Positions 34,246 through 45,874 are shown, counted from the first letter of the stretch. The stretch is DNA of 64,000 nucleotides from Verrucomicrobiota bacterium (GCA_023432225.1 JAEYUW010000024.1:62001-126000); one strand, 5' to 3'. The notes: a model not told the origin generated them from the sequence alone. Program-made: numbers and translations.

Positions 34246-35790
34246 CTATTCTTGGAATGCCTCCGGCGCCGACTGTCCGGACTCGTCCGGCGAATTCATC
34301 GCAGGCGAGGAAGAGGGTTTGCTCAGGAACGCGTGGAGCTCGCTCGCGAACTTCGGGCCGATGCCTTCGGCTTGGGCGATCTCTTCCGGCGTCGCGGCGC
34401 GCAGGCGGTCGATGGAGCCGAAATGGGCGAGGAGCGCGTTTTTTCGCTTTTCGCCGAGGCCCGGGAAATCGTCGAGGATGCTCTCCTTGATTTTTCGCGA
34501 GCGGAGATCGGCGTTGTAGGTGTTGGCGAAACGGTGCGCCTCGTCGCGGAGGCGCTGCAGGATGTTCAGGCCGGGGTGGCCGAGCGGGAGATTCAGCGGG
34601 TCGCGACCGTCCGGGAAAATGATCGTCTCGTGCTTCTTCGCGAGGCCGATGATCTTCGGGGGCGGACATTCGAGGGCGAGAAACGCCTTCAGCGCCGCGG
34701 CGATCTGGCCGCGGCCGCCGTCGATGACGACGAGATCGGGGAACTGCTTCTGCTCCTCGATCAGGCGGCGATAGCGGCGGCCGACGACTTCCTCCATGGC
34801 GCGGAAATCGTCGTTGCCGATGAAGCTCTTGATCGAGAAGCGGCGGTAGTTGTTCTTGTCCGGCACGCCGTCGGTGAAGTGGACCATCGAGGCGACGACA
34901 AACGTGCCGCTGATGTGCGAGATGTCGAAGCACTCCATGTGCACGGGCGGGCCGGGCAGGCTGAGCGCTTCGCCGAGCAGGCGCAGCGCCTCCTCGTTCG
35001 GACGCAGCTGCGTGAGGTCGCGCGTGAATTTTCGCGTCTTCGAGAGCGTGCGCTCGAGTGCGAGCACGACATCGCGCAGCTCGGCGGCTTTTTCGTATTC
35101 CTGTTTCGCGGCGCGCGTTTTCATTTCCTCGCGCAACTCGTCGAGCCACTCGCGGCTCTTGCCGTCGAGGAAGTCGCAGGCTTGCCCCACACGCGCGCGG
35201 TAGTCGGCGACGGTGACTTCGTTGGGCCAGCCGTAGAGCTCGGCGCGGACGTCTTCGTAGAGTTGGTAGCGGCCGTCGGGAAGTTTGATCGGGTGCGCGT
35301 CGCCGAGGAGCACGCCGAACTGCTTGCGCATCGTCGCGAGCGTGCGGCGTAGGAGGCCGGAATGGGCGAACGGCCCGAAGTAGCGCGAGCGGTCCTCCTT
35401 GCGGAAGCGCGTGAGCGCGAAGTGCGGCATCTCATGCTCGAGGTTCACGCGGACGAGGAGGAAGCGCTTATCGTCGGTGAAGTCGGTGTTGTATTTCGGC
35501 CGCCACTGTTTGATCAGCTTGCCCTCGAGGAGGAGCGCTTCGGGCTCGGACTTCACCTCGATCGTTTCGAGATCGGCGATCATCTCGATCAACGTGCGGA
35601 TCTTCGGCTGGTGGCGCAGCTGGCGCGTGCGACCGGGCTGGAAGTAGGACGAGACGCGCTTCTTCAGGCTCTTGGCCTTGCCCACGTAGATGATGCGGCC
35701 AAGGCGGTCCTTCATCAGGTAAACGCCCGGCTTCTCCGGCAGGAGTCGGAGCTTTTCGCGGATGGCGTCGAGGGAGCGAGGTTCGGGCAC
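34246..35790 (-). CDS. uvrC: excinuclease ABC subunit C
   Basis: 514 residues. GIY-YIG nuclease domain (GVYLMKD from ~22, YVGKAK at 35-40), UVR domain (KQEYEKAAELRD), RNase-H-like C-terminal nuclease (CFDISHISGT, VIDGGRGQ) and helix-hairpin-helix repeats. It makes the dual incisions in nucleotide excision repair. It is shorter than usual and lacks the cysteine cluster that normally follows the GIY-YIG domain, which binds an Fe-S cluster in E. coli UvrC. GTG at 35790 is used because the longer frame to 35835 is a repeat arm. Confidence 0.85.
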   Translation of the reverse strand: MPEPRSLDAIREKLRLLPEKPGVYLMKDRLGRIIYVGKAKSLKKRVSSYFQPGRTRQLRHQPKIRTLIEMIADLETIEVKSEPEALLLEGKLIKQWRPKYNTDFTDDKRFLLVRVNLEHEMPHFALTRFRKEDRSRYFGPFAHSGLLRRTLATMRKQFGVLLGDAHPIKLPDGRYQLYEDVRAELYGWPNEVTVADYRARVGQACDFLDGKSREWLDELREEMKTRAAKQEYEKAAELRDVVLALERTLSKTRKFTRDLTQLRPNEEALRLLGEALSLPGPPVHMECFDISHISGTFVVASMVHFTDGVPDKNNYRRFSIKSFIGNDDFRAMEEVVGRRYRRLIEEQKQFPDLVVIDGGRGQIAAALKAFLALECPPPKIIGLAKKHETIIFPDGRDPLNLPLGHPGLNILQRLRDEAHRFANTYNADLRSRKIKESILDDFPGLGEKRKNALLAHFGSIDRLRAATPEEIAQAEGIGPKFASELHAFLSKPSSSPAMNSPDESGQSAPEAFQE

Positions 35791-35797
35791 GGCGGTT

Positions 35798-36246
35798 GGG
35801 CCACGAGAAGGCACGAGAAAGCACGAAAAACTCAAGGCGGAGTCATGAGGTATTTTTTCACGTGCAGCCTGGGGGTGCCGAAATTGATGAGCAGGCCGGT
35901 TTCGGTGCGACTCGAGCGCAGGTAGCCGAGCAGTTGCGCCACGTGCTCGTCGGCGATGGCGCGCACGGCCTTTAACTCCACAACGAGGCGTTCATCCACC
36001 AGCAGGTCAGCCAAGAAATCTCCCAGCGGCGTGCCGTCCTCATCGTAAACCGAGATCGGGCGCTGCTGATCGACAGGGACGCCGAGCTTGCGGAGGCGAT
36101 GTGCGAGGGCGTTCTCGTAAATCTTCTCCACATGACCGTGGCGATGATAGCAATGGATGGCGAATGCCGTCTCGCGGACGATGTCACAGAGGCTGTTGAT
36201 AGGGGCGTCATTCATTTTGTGGCTTGTTGTGCCTCTTCGTGGCCCC
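35798..36246. mobile_element. inverted short-tandem-arm element carrying a GxxExxY gene
   Basis: The left arm (35798-35836) holds three ~10-base CACGAGAAGG-type units; the right arm (36213-36246) is the inverse. The gene between begins with its ATG at the inner edge of the right arm and stops inside the left arm. The other elements of this architecture in the window carry no gene. Confidence 0.65.
35832..36215 (-). CDS. GxxExxY protein, PD-(D/E)XK nuclease-like
   Basis: 127 residues. GHVEKIY at 27-33 is the family signature. GDFLADLLVDERLVVELKA at 65-83 fits a PD-(D/E)XK active site (D70, E80, K82). The family is placed in the PD-(D/E)XK superfamily, but its function is not established. Start at the ATG at 36215. 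The gene fills an element whose arms are inverted short tandem repeats, so it may act on those repeats; that is inference. Confidence 0.82.
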   Translation of the reverse strand: MNDAPINSLCDIVRETAFAIHCYHRHGHVEKIYENALAHRLRKLGVPVDQQRPISVYDEDGTPLGDFLADLLVDERLVVELKAVRAIADEHVAQLLGYLRSSRTETGLLINFGTPRLHVKKYLMTPP

Positions 36247-36298
36247 GAAGACAGCGGCTGGATTTTTGGGAATTTAGCGCTACGGTCCGGCTTTGGAC

Positions 36299-37621
36299 AT
36301 GGCCGACCACCCGACGAACAATTCCCAGCCTGCACCGGCTGGCAAATCAACTCCGCGCTTCGAGCTCGTGACGCTCGGCGACGAGTTGCTCCTCGGTCTC
36401 ACGGCCAATTCGCATCTCACGTGGATCGGCGCACAACTCGGGCGGCGGGGCGTGCAGCTGGATCGCAACGTCACCGTTTCCGACGAGGCGGACGTGATCG
36501 CGCGGCAGTTTCGCGAGAGTTGGGCGCGGGCGGATGTAGTGATCACGACCGGCGGTCTCGGGCCCACGTGCGACGATCGCACGCGCGAGGTCGTGGCTGA
36601 CGTGCTCGGGCAGGAACTCGTTTTCGATGCGTCGATCATGACGGCGATCGAGGAGCGGTTCGCGAAGTTCAACCGCCCGTGCACGCCAAACAACCGCAAG
36701 CAGGCGTTTCGTTTCTCGCGCGGCGAGGTGCTGCCGAATCCGAGTGGCACGGCGCCGGGTCTGTGGGCGCAGCAGGATGGCAAGGTGCTCGTGATGTTGC
36801 CGGGACCGCCGAACGAGTTGCAGCCGATGTTCACCGAGCAAGTGTTGCCGCGACTGGCGGCTCTCAGGCTCGTGGCGGAGGGCGAGGCTTACATCCAGCT
36901 CCGCACGGCGGGTGTGGGCGAGTCGATGCTCGAGACGCGTTTTCAGCCGGTATTCGAGCGCTATGCCGGGCTCGGCATCGCGTATTGCGCGCACCAGTGG
37001 CAGGTGGATTGCCGCATCAGTTCGCCCGACGGCAAATACGCCCGCGCGACGCTCGAAGCCATCGCGGAAGAATGCGCCACGCTGCTGGGCGATGATTTGA
37101 TCGGCATCGGCCACGACTCGATCGCGAAGGTGACGGCCGATCACTTGCGTCAGGCGGGGCGAACGCTCGCGGTCGCGGAGTCGTGCACGGGAGGGCTGCT
37201 TTCCAACAGCTTCACGGACATTTGCGGGGCCTCGAAATTTTTCATGGGCGGCATCGTCGGCTACAGCAACGACGCGAAGATGCTGCTGCTCGATTGTCCG
37301 GAGTGCCTGCTGTCGCAGCATGGCGCGGTCAGCGCGGAGTGTGCGGTGGCGATGGCGTGTGGCGTGGCCGAGCAACTTAGCGCCGACTACGGACTGGCGA
37401 TCACGGGCTATGCCGGCCCGACGGCAGGGGACTGTGAGGAAAACGGCGTCGGCACGATTTACATCGGACTGCATTCGCCGGCGGGTGATTGGTCGAAGAA
37501 ACTCAGTTACCCGGGCCAGCGCCGCACGGTGAAGCAGCGGGCGGTGACGGCCGCGATTGATTGGCTGCGACGCGAGGTCGTGCGCGAAGCGCGGCGGGCG
37601 GCGCAACCGCTGGTGAATTGA
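36299..37621 (+). CDS. cinA: CinA-like nicotinamide-nucleotide amidase / competence-damage protein
   Basis: 440 residues. The N-terminal MoaB-like domain has TLGDELLLG and ITTGGLGPTCDD with PGPPNELQPMF; the C-terminal amidase domain has AESCTGGLLS, GGIVGYSNDAK and ITGYAGPTAG. CinA hydrolyses NMN, and the N-terminal domain has ADP-ribose pyrophosphatase activity in some species. ATG at 36299 is preferred to the TTG two codons earlier. Confidence 0.9.
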   Translation: MADHPTNNSQPAPAGKSTPRFELVTLGDELLLGLTANSHLTWIGAQLGRRGVQLDRNVTVSDEADVIARQFRESWARADVVITTGGLGPTCDDRTREVVADVLGQELVFDASIMTAIEERFAKFNRPCTPNNRKQAFRFSRGEVLPNPSGTAPGLWAQQDGKVLVMLPGPPNELQPMFTEQVLPRLAALRLVAEGEAYIQLRTAGVGESMLETRFQPVFERYAGLGIAYCAHQWQVDCRISSPDGKYARATLEAIAEECATLLGDDLIGIGHDSIAKVTADHLRQAGRTLAVAESCTGGLLSNSFTDICGASKFFMGGIVGYSNDAKMLLLDCPECLLSQHGAVSAECAVAMACGVAEQLSADYGLAITGYAGPTAGDCEENGVGTIYIGLHSPAGDWSKKLSYPGQRRTVKQRAVTAAIDWLRREVVREARRAAQPLVN

Positions 37622-37670
37622 ACGAGGGCACCGCGCGAGGGGAGACGACGGGGGCGGACCGACGAACCCG

Positions 37671-37770
37671 CCATTGCGAGGAGCGTAGCGACGAAGCAAT
37701 CCAGAAGCTCGCGGCTGAAGTGCGGTGCGCTGGATCGCCAAGGGCGGCTGGGCCGCCCTCGCGATGACAA
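37671..37770. repeat. interspersed repeat of the CATTGCGAGGAGC type
   Basis: CCATTGCGAGG...GCAATCCAG pairs imperfectly with CTGGATCGCCA...CCTCGCGATG, with an inner perfect GGGCGGC/GCCGCCC hairpin. Such elements recur in many bacterial genomes. It occupies most of the gap between cinA and holA. Confidence 0.75.
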
Positions 37771-37846
37771 TCAGGAGAAGACGTGTTGATGCGGCATCAG
37801 AACGTCTCGCTTGCCAGCGGGCGCGGCGGGCGTTGTGTGTTGAGCG

Positions 37847-38959
37847 ATGCCCGGCGCCAAACCCTTCGTCTTCATCTGCGGTCCCGATGACTTTCTCGTC
37901 GGGCGGCTGGGCAAGGATCGCTTCGAGGCGATGGCGAAGGAGGCCGGCGCGGACGATTTTTCCCGCGAGATCCTCAGCGGCTTCGCCAACAACGTCGACG
38001 AGGTCGAGACCGCGGTGAATCGCTTTCGCGACTCCGTGCAGACGGTCGCGATGTTCGGCGGCAAGCGCGTGGTGTGGTTCAAGGACGTCAACTTCCTCGC
38101 CGACACCGTCACCGGTCGCGCTGAGGGAACGCTCCGGCAGGTCGAGGCGTTACAGGAGATTCTTGAGAAGGTGAACCCCGACGAGGTGGGCGTGATCGTC
38201 ACGGCCGCGCCGCTCGATCGACGCCGCAGTTTTCCGAAATGGTGTGAGTCACACGCGGATTTCGAGCTGGTGGGCGGCGATGCCGACAGCGCGGCCGAGG
38301 GCCTCGCGGGCGTGGCGCTGGCTGAGGCGCGGGCGATCGGGGCGAGCTTCGGCGATGGCGCGGTGGAGTTGCTCCTGACCAAAGTCGGCGCGAACACGCG
38401 GCTCATCACCGAAGAAGTGCGCAAGCTCGCGACGTTTGCCGGAGAGGGTGCGGCGATCGAGGAAGCGCATGTGGCTGAGCTGACGCCGAACGTGGCCGAG
38501 GGAGATTTCTTTGAGGCGGCGGATCGGTTCTTCGCGGGAGATCTGCGCGGCACGCTGGGTGCGCTACAGCGGCATTTCTTCGCCGGCGGCGATTCGCGGC
38601 CATTGATCTCTTCGTTGCAGAACCGCAATCGCATCCTGATCCAGGCACGCGTGCTGATCGACGCGGGCGAGCTGAAGCCGCCGTCGGAGCGCTTCGGTTT
38701 CGACAAATCCGCGTGGGCGCGGGCACAGGGCGTCTATGCGGCGCACTTCGGCGGCGATGCCGAGAAGAGCTCGTTCAATCTCTTTACCCAGAACCAATGG
38801 TATGCGGGCAAACTCGTCGGCGGCGCGAGGCTGCCCACGCTGCGTCGTCTCATCGACAATCAGCAGGAATTCATTCGCGCGTTCGAAGAAATTATCCGCC
38901 GCCCCAACGAGCAGGAGACGGTGATGCGCGAGATGGTGGTGCGGTGCCTCGGGGCGTGA
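37847..38959 (+). CDS. holA: DNA polymerase III subunit delta
   Basis: 370 residues. FVFICGPDDFLVGR opens the degenerate AAA+ domain, FGGKRVVWFKDVNF is the beta-clamp interaction region, and LLTKVGANTRLITEEVRKL and the helical collar domain (ADRFFAGDLRGTLGALQRHF) match HolA. Delta opens the sliding clamp in the clamp-loader complex. A REP hairpin starts 2 bases after the stop. Confidence 0.87.
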   Translation: MPGAKPFVFICGPDDFLVGRLGKDRFEAMAKEAGADDFSREILSGFANNVDEVETAVNRFRDSVQTVAMFGGKRVVWFKDVNFLADTVTGRAEGTLRQVEALQEILEKVNPDEVGVIVTAAPLDRRRSFPKWCESHADFELVGGDADSAAEGLAGVALAEARAIGASFGDGAVELLLTKVGANTRLITEEVRKLATFAGEGAAIEEAHVAELTPNVAEGDFFEAADRFFAGDLRGTLGALQRHFFAGGDSRPLISSLQNRNRILIQARVLIDAGELKPPSERFGFDKSAWARAQGVYAAHFGGDAEKSSFNLFTQNQWYAGKLVGGARLPTLRRLIDNQQEFIRAFEEIIRRPNEQETVMREMVVRCLGA

Positions 38960-38960
38960 A

Positions 38961-38984
38961 GTAGGGCCGGTTTTCAACCGGCCC
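38961..38984. repeat. GTAG-footed REP hairpin after holA
   Basis: GTAG then GGCCGGTT, loop, AACCGGCC. It forms an inverted pair with 39032-39055. Confidence 0.85.
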
Positions 38985-39031
38985 GAATGAATTCTCACTC
39001 GCCGGCGATGCGCGCGAACGGACGTCGAACT

Positions 39032-39055
39032 GGGCCGGTCGAAAACCGGCCCTAC
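39032..39055. repeat. REP hairpin whose CTAC foot holds a stop codon
   Basis: GGGCCGGT and ACCGGCCC, then CTAC. The minus-strand TAG (39054-39052) is the stop of the methyltransferase gene. Confidence 0.85.
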
Positions 39056-39621
39056 CGCTCGACACTCGTGGGATCGAGTTCGAAGGCGGTCGGACGCGGG
39101 CGGCGCGGGAACCAGCGCGGCACGGCGCGCTTGTAGTCCTCATACATCGCGCCATAGCGAAACCCCATCTCGGGCTCTTCATGGAGGACGACGAAGAGCT
39201 GCGCGATGCACGCGAGACAGAGCAGATAAAGGGCGATGCGCCAGGATTCGAAATAGATCGCTTCCGACGCCACGACGGCACCGAGCGAAATATACATCGG
39301 ATTGCGCACCCAGCGGTAGAGGCCGCGCTGGACCAGCTTGCGCGGACCATCCCACGGCGCGACGGTCCCGCGGCCTTTGCGCGTGAACTGCCACGCACAG
39401 CTGGCGTAAGCGACGATTCCCGCGGCGGCCAGGGCGACCGCGAGCCACTCGTGCGCGGCCATGTAGCCGTCGTCCCACGCCGGATAATGTTCGAACATCA
39501 CGAGCGGAATCCAGCCCGTCATCACGGCGGGCAGGAGCACTGCAAAAAGGACGCTTCTGACGGGCAGGAGCACGGGGTTGGTGCGGGGAACAAATCCCAG
39601 CCGCCCGTCCCGAGCAAGCAA
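39052..39621 (-). CDS. isoprenylcysteine methyltransferase-like membrane protein
   Basis: 189 residues with four or five membrane segments. GLYRWVRNPMYIS and the C-terminal EEPEMGFRYGAMYEDYKRAVPRW match the ICMT/PEMT-type membrane methyltransferases that use SAM. The bacterial members methylate lipids or isoprenoids, or are uncharacterised. The stop codon comes from a REP foot. Confidence 0.8.
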   Translation of the reverse strand: MLARDGRLGFVPRTNPVLLPVRSVLFAVLLPAVMTGWIPLVMFEHYPAWDDGYMAAHEWLAVALAAAGIVAYASCAWQFTRKGRGTVAPWDGPRKLVQRGLYRWVRNPMYISLGAVVASEAIYFESWRIALYLLCLACIAQLFVVLHEEPEMGFRYGAMYEDYKRAVPRWFPRRPRPTAFELDPTSVER

Positions 39622-39649
39622 ATGTCCGCCGGACTCCTTGGCGCGCGTG

Positions 39650-40720
39650 TCAAAGGCCGCCGATGGGCAGCTCGAACCAAAAGACGGAGCCGCCTTCCGC
39701 GGGGAACTCCGCGCCGACGCCGCCGCCCTGCGTGGCGACGAGTTGTTTCACGATGCTTAGCCCGACGCCGTGGCTCTCCTCGCCGCCGGTCGGACGCGGA
39801 GACAAGCGTGCGTATTCCGTGAACAACGCGTCGCGTTCGGCGGCCGGCACGCCGGGGCCGTTGTCGACGACTTCGACCCGCGCGCGCAGTCCGGCTTGGC
39901 GGGTCCGGATGATGATCCGGCCGCCGGGTGGGGTAAACTTGAGGGCGTTGCTGACGTAGTTGGTCAGCACTTGGTAGGAATGGCCGGCGTCCGCGCGGGC
40001 GGGCGGGAGCGCTTCGCCGAGCTCGAGCGACAGGATCATGCGCTTGGCTTCCGCGGCTGGCTCCTGCTGCGCGGCGACGGCGGCCGCGAGCAGGTTGAGA
40101 TCGCAGCGCCCGGCCGCGGTTTGCGCGCCGGCGCGGCGCAGGTCGAGGAACGTGTCCACGATGCGCTGCATCTGTTTCGCCGAGGCGTGGATGCTCTCGA
40201 GGTATTCGGCGATTTCCGGCGCGGGTTTTTTGCGCTTCGCTAGTTCGCCGGACATGAGGATCAGGCAAAGGGGATTGCGCAGGTCGTGGCTCGCGAAACG
40301 CATGAAGCGCTCCTTCAGCGCGAGCTGTTGCTGCAATTCGCGCTGCAGGCGACGGATCGTGAGGTGCGTGTTCACGCGGGCGAGCGCCTCTTCGTGCTGG
40401 ATCGGCTTCGTGATGTAATCGACCGCGCCGGCCTCGAACGCCTTCAACTTTTCCGCGGTGTCCGTCAGCGCGGTCATGAAGATCACGGGGATGTCGCGCG
40501 TTTCGGCGCGTTCCTTGAGCCGGCGGCACGTCGCGAAGCCGTCGATGCCAGGCATCATCACGTCGAGCAGAATGAGATCGGGCGCGCTGCGCGCGGTGAG
40601 CGCGAGCGCGTCTTCGCCGTCCTCGGCCACGAGCAGCGAAAAGCCGGCGTCACTCAGGCACTCGGCCAGGACGCTGAGATTGGCGGGGGTGTCGTCGACG
40701 AGGAGGATGGTTTCGGACAT
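39650..40720 (-). CDS. response regulator-histidine kinase hybrid (REC-HisKA-HATPase)
   Basis: 356 residues. An N-terminal receiver (LLVDDTPANLS, phospho-acceptor in LILLDVMMPGIDG, Lys in ITKPI) precedes HisKA with FASHDLRNPLCLIL and HATPase with VVDNGPGVP and SHGVGLSIVKQ. No membrane segment is present. It starts one base after the stop of the 1186-residue sensor, so the two likely form a phosphorelay in which the larger kinase feeds this receiver. Confidence 0.87.
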   Translation of the reverse strand: MSETILLVDDTPANLSVLAECLSDAGFSLLVAEDGEDALALTARSAPDLILLDVMMPGIDGFATCRRLKERAETRDIPVIFMTALTDTAEKLKAFEAGAVDYITKPIQHEEALARVNTHLTIRRLQRELQQQLALKERFMRFASHDLRNPLCLILMSGELAKRKKPAPEIAEYLESIHASAKQMQRIVDTFLDLRRAGAQTAAGRCDLNLLAAAVAAQQEPAAEAKRMILSLELGEALPPARADAGHSYQVLTNYVSNALKFTPPGGRIIIRTRQAGLRARVEVVDNGPGVPAAERDALFTEYARLSPRPTGGEESHGVGLSIVKQLVATQGGGVGAEFPAEGGSVFWFELPIGGL

Positions 40721-40721
40721 G

Positions 40722-44282
<3,561 letters not shown>

Positions 44283-44337
44283 GCGGTCGGGGAGTCTTTG
44301 CGGCGCGGAGCGCGCGCGGCAATGCCGGAAGCGAAAA

Positions 44338-44360
44338 GTAGGGCCGGCTTCGGCCGGCCC
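44338..44360. repeat. GTAG-footed REP hairpin
   Basis: GTAG then GGCCGGC, loop, GCCGGCC. It lies upstream of the sensor kinase and forms a divergent pair with 44405-44428. Confidence 0.82.
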
Positions 44361-44404
44361 CCTTGCGGCTGACCGGACGTCCGGTTGGCGAACGGGAGTC
44401 TCTG

Positions 44405-44428
44405 GGTCCGGCTGAAGCCGGGACCTAC
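44405..44428. repeat. REP hairpin whose CTAC foot holds a stop codon
   Basis: GGTCCGGCT and AGCCGGGACC (one bulge), then CTAC. The minus-strand TAG at 44427-44425 is the stop of the 45-residue gene. Confidence 0.75.
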
Positions 44429-44562
44429 CGCCGGCGGCGCCGCGGCGCGTTCAGCGATACGAGCAAGATCGAGACGAGCGCGATGCAGCCGGCGAGCAGG
44501 AGCAGACCGGCGTCGACGCCGGCCACGGTGGACTTGGAGAGATGATCGAGAATGGGAGTCAT
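44425..44562 (-). CDS. small single-pass membrane protein (45 residues)
   Basis: The sequence starts MTPILDHLSKSTVAGVDAG, has one membrane segment (LLLLAGCIALVSILLVSL) and ends in five arginines. It is the last of four same-strand genes with globin and cytochrome c and could be a small accessory subunit. The basic C-terminus would be cytoplasmic under the positive-inside rule. Its TAG stop lies in a REP foot. The family is not recognised. Confidence 0.6.
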   Translation of the reverse strand: MTPILDHLSKSTVAGVDAGLLLLAGCIALVSILLVSLNAPRRRRR

Positions 44563-44578
44563 GGACGGACAGGATTTC

Positions 44579-44605
44579 GGGGTGCGGGTTCGAGACCCGC
44601 ACCCC
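44579..44605. repeat. perfect 11-base-stem hairpin between two small genes
   Basis: GGGGTGCGGGT and ACCCGCACCCC with a 5-base loop, and no T-run on either side. A second small hairpin (GGGCGC/GCGCCC) lies at 44632-44646. Confidence 0.7.
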
Positions 44606-44662
44606 GAGTGTTACCCCTGTTGTTGACCAACGGGCGCTATGCGCCCACTGGAAGTGAAAGAG

Positions 44663-45073
44663 TTATTTTTTCAGCGAGCGCAGGTAGGCGACGACCGCGC
44701 GGGCGTCGTCTTCGTTGAGACGGAACTGCGGCATGGGCGGACGCGGCATCTGGCCGTCCGGTTTCGTGCCCTTCGTGAAAAGGGTGACGGCCTGTTCGTC
44801 GGTGTAACCGGGCAGATCTACGATCGACGGCGTCACGGCGCCCCACGCAGGCATCGGCACGGTGGGGGCAAAGGGCAGCGTTGTGCCCATCAAGTGGGTG
44901 GCGGCGACGATCTGGCCGCGCTGGTCGCGTTGCGAGTGGCAGTCGGCGCAGCCGATCACGTTTTCCACGAGATAGCGGCCGCGGGTGACGGCATCGGCGC
45001 GCGCCTCGGTGGAGGCGGAGGCGGCGGTTGCGGTGGCGAGCAATGTGGCGGTGAGGAGGAGGACGTGGTTCAT
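44663..45073 (-). CDS. periplasmic class I cytochrome c
   Basis: 136 residues with a signal peptide (NHVLLLTATLLATATAASA). The haem motif CADCH is in NVIGCADCHSQ, and the Met ligand is in KPDGQMPRPPMPQF. A mono-haem electron carrier. It is co-directional with a globin gene upstream and with two small membrane-protein genes on either side. Confidence 0.85.
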   Translation of the reverse strand: MNHVLLLTATLLATATAASASTEARADAVTRGRYLVENVIGCADCHSQRDQRGQIVAATHLMGTTLPFAPTVPMPAWGAVTPSIVDLPGYTDEQAVTLFTKGTKPDGQMPRPPMPQFRLNEDDARAVVAYLRSLKK

Positions 45074-45125
45074 GTTCAAAGGGACGGAGGAGATCGTGTG
45101 GTGTGTGTCCGTCGGCGGAAAATTT

Positions 45126-45245
45126 TCAGGCCAGCACGAGCAGGGTGAAGCTGGCGAAGAGGAGCACCGCTTGGATGAGGGCGGCGACACAGGCCCACGG
45201 CGGCAGCGGGGCGTCGGAGGCGAGGGAGTTGAGCGGAGAGTTCAT
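45126..45245 (-). CDS. small single-pass membrane protein (39 residues)
   Basis: MNSPLNSLASDAPLPPW precedes one membrane segment (ACVAALIQAVLLFASFTLLVL). It starts 20 bases after the globin stop and ends 52 bases before the cytochrome c start. The family is not recognised. Position and composition suggest an accessory membrane anchor for the globin or cytochrome. Confidence 0.55.
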   Translation of the reverse strand: MNSPLNSLASDAPLPPWACVAALIQAVLLFASFTLLVLA

Positions 45246-45265
45246 CGCGGAAGCGGAGACGAGAC

Positions 45266-45700
45266 TCAGGCCACGCGGGCTTGCTGGGCGGCGCCATCGC
45301 GCGCGCCGGCCTTCATCGTTTCGGCGAGGAGCCAGTAAACCTTGGCCCACGCGGCCTTCGTCTCGGCGGTGAAGTCGGCGCCGAGGCCGCGCTCGAGCGT
45401 CCAGAGCAGCGCGGCGCCGACGGTTTCGTAGTGTTCGTCGCGCACTTTGTAGCCGGCGTGGCGCAGGCCCATTTCGCGAACGATCGGGACGATGGTCGTA
45501 AGGCGGTCGAGGCTGGCGACGCAGAATCCGATCGCCTGCATGAGCTTCTTGCCCTGCGCGGCCATGTCGCCGTGGAAGAGGCTGCGCAGCGCCGGATCGA
45601 GTTCGAACAGGCGGGCGTAGAAGAGCGCGGCGGCTTGGTCGGCGATGGGCACGACTTTGGTGAAGGAGGAGCGGACGAGTTGGATTTCCTGGGGCGTCAT
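45266..45700 (-). CDS. single-domain bacterial globin
   Basis: 144 residues. The fold resembles Vitreoscilla haemoglobin and the globin domain of flavohaemoglobin: IQLVRSSFTKVVPIADQAA at the start, FYARLFELDPALRSLF, and GLRHAGYKVRDEHYETVG where the histidine is the probable proximal haem ligand. It has no reductase domain. Such globins bind O2 or NO. Start at the ATG at 45700. It is first in a four-gene operon with cytochrome c, and divergent from a response regulator. Confidence 0.85.
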   Translation of the reverse strand: MTPQEIQLVRSSFTKVVPIADQAAALFYARLFELDPALRSLFHGDMAAQGKKLMQAIGFCVASLDRLTTIVPIVREMGLRHAGYKVRDEHYETVGAALLWTLERGLGADFTAETKAAWAKVYWLLAETMKAGARDGAAQQARVA

Positions 45701-45800
45701 GGCGTGGCGGCGAGGTGTTGGATTTGTTGCGGCCGACAATACCGGGAACGTCCGCGCGCGACTATTGGCCAGCGGGCGCGGGCCGGACGGCTAGGCGAAT

Positions 45801-45818
45801 CGTCCCGTTATCGGGACG
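45801..45818. promoter_or_regulatory. palindrome in the globin / response-regulator divergent region
   Basis: CGTCCCG-TTAT-CGGGACG is a perfect 7-base inverted repeat 57 bases upstream of the regulator start and 101 upstream of the globin start. Operator candidate for a dimeric regulator such as the LuxR-type protein encoded next to it. Confidence 0.45.
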
Positions 45819-45874
45819 CGCGGACGCGAGCTGGCCGCTTTACTTCGGCCGGGCAGCTGACCAATCTGCGGCCC

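Noticed and set aside
35791..35835. Longer UvrC start at 35835
   Set aside because: These 15 codons lie in the left arm of the GxxExxY element; the GTG at 35790 directly precedes the conserved sequence.
44579..44605. TTCGAGACC loop resembling a tRNA T-arm
   Set aside because: No acceptor, D or anticodon arm could be built around it; it is a simple perfect hairpin.
44425..44605. Hairpin at 44579-44605 as terminator of the cytochrome c gene
   Set aside because: There is no T-run after the stem on the minus strand, and a further small gene on the same strand follows.
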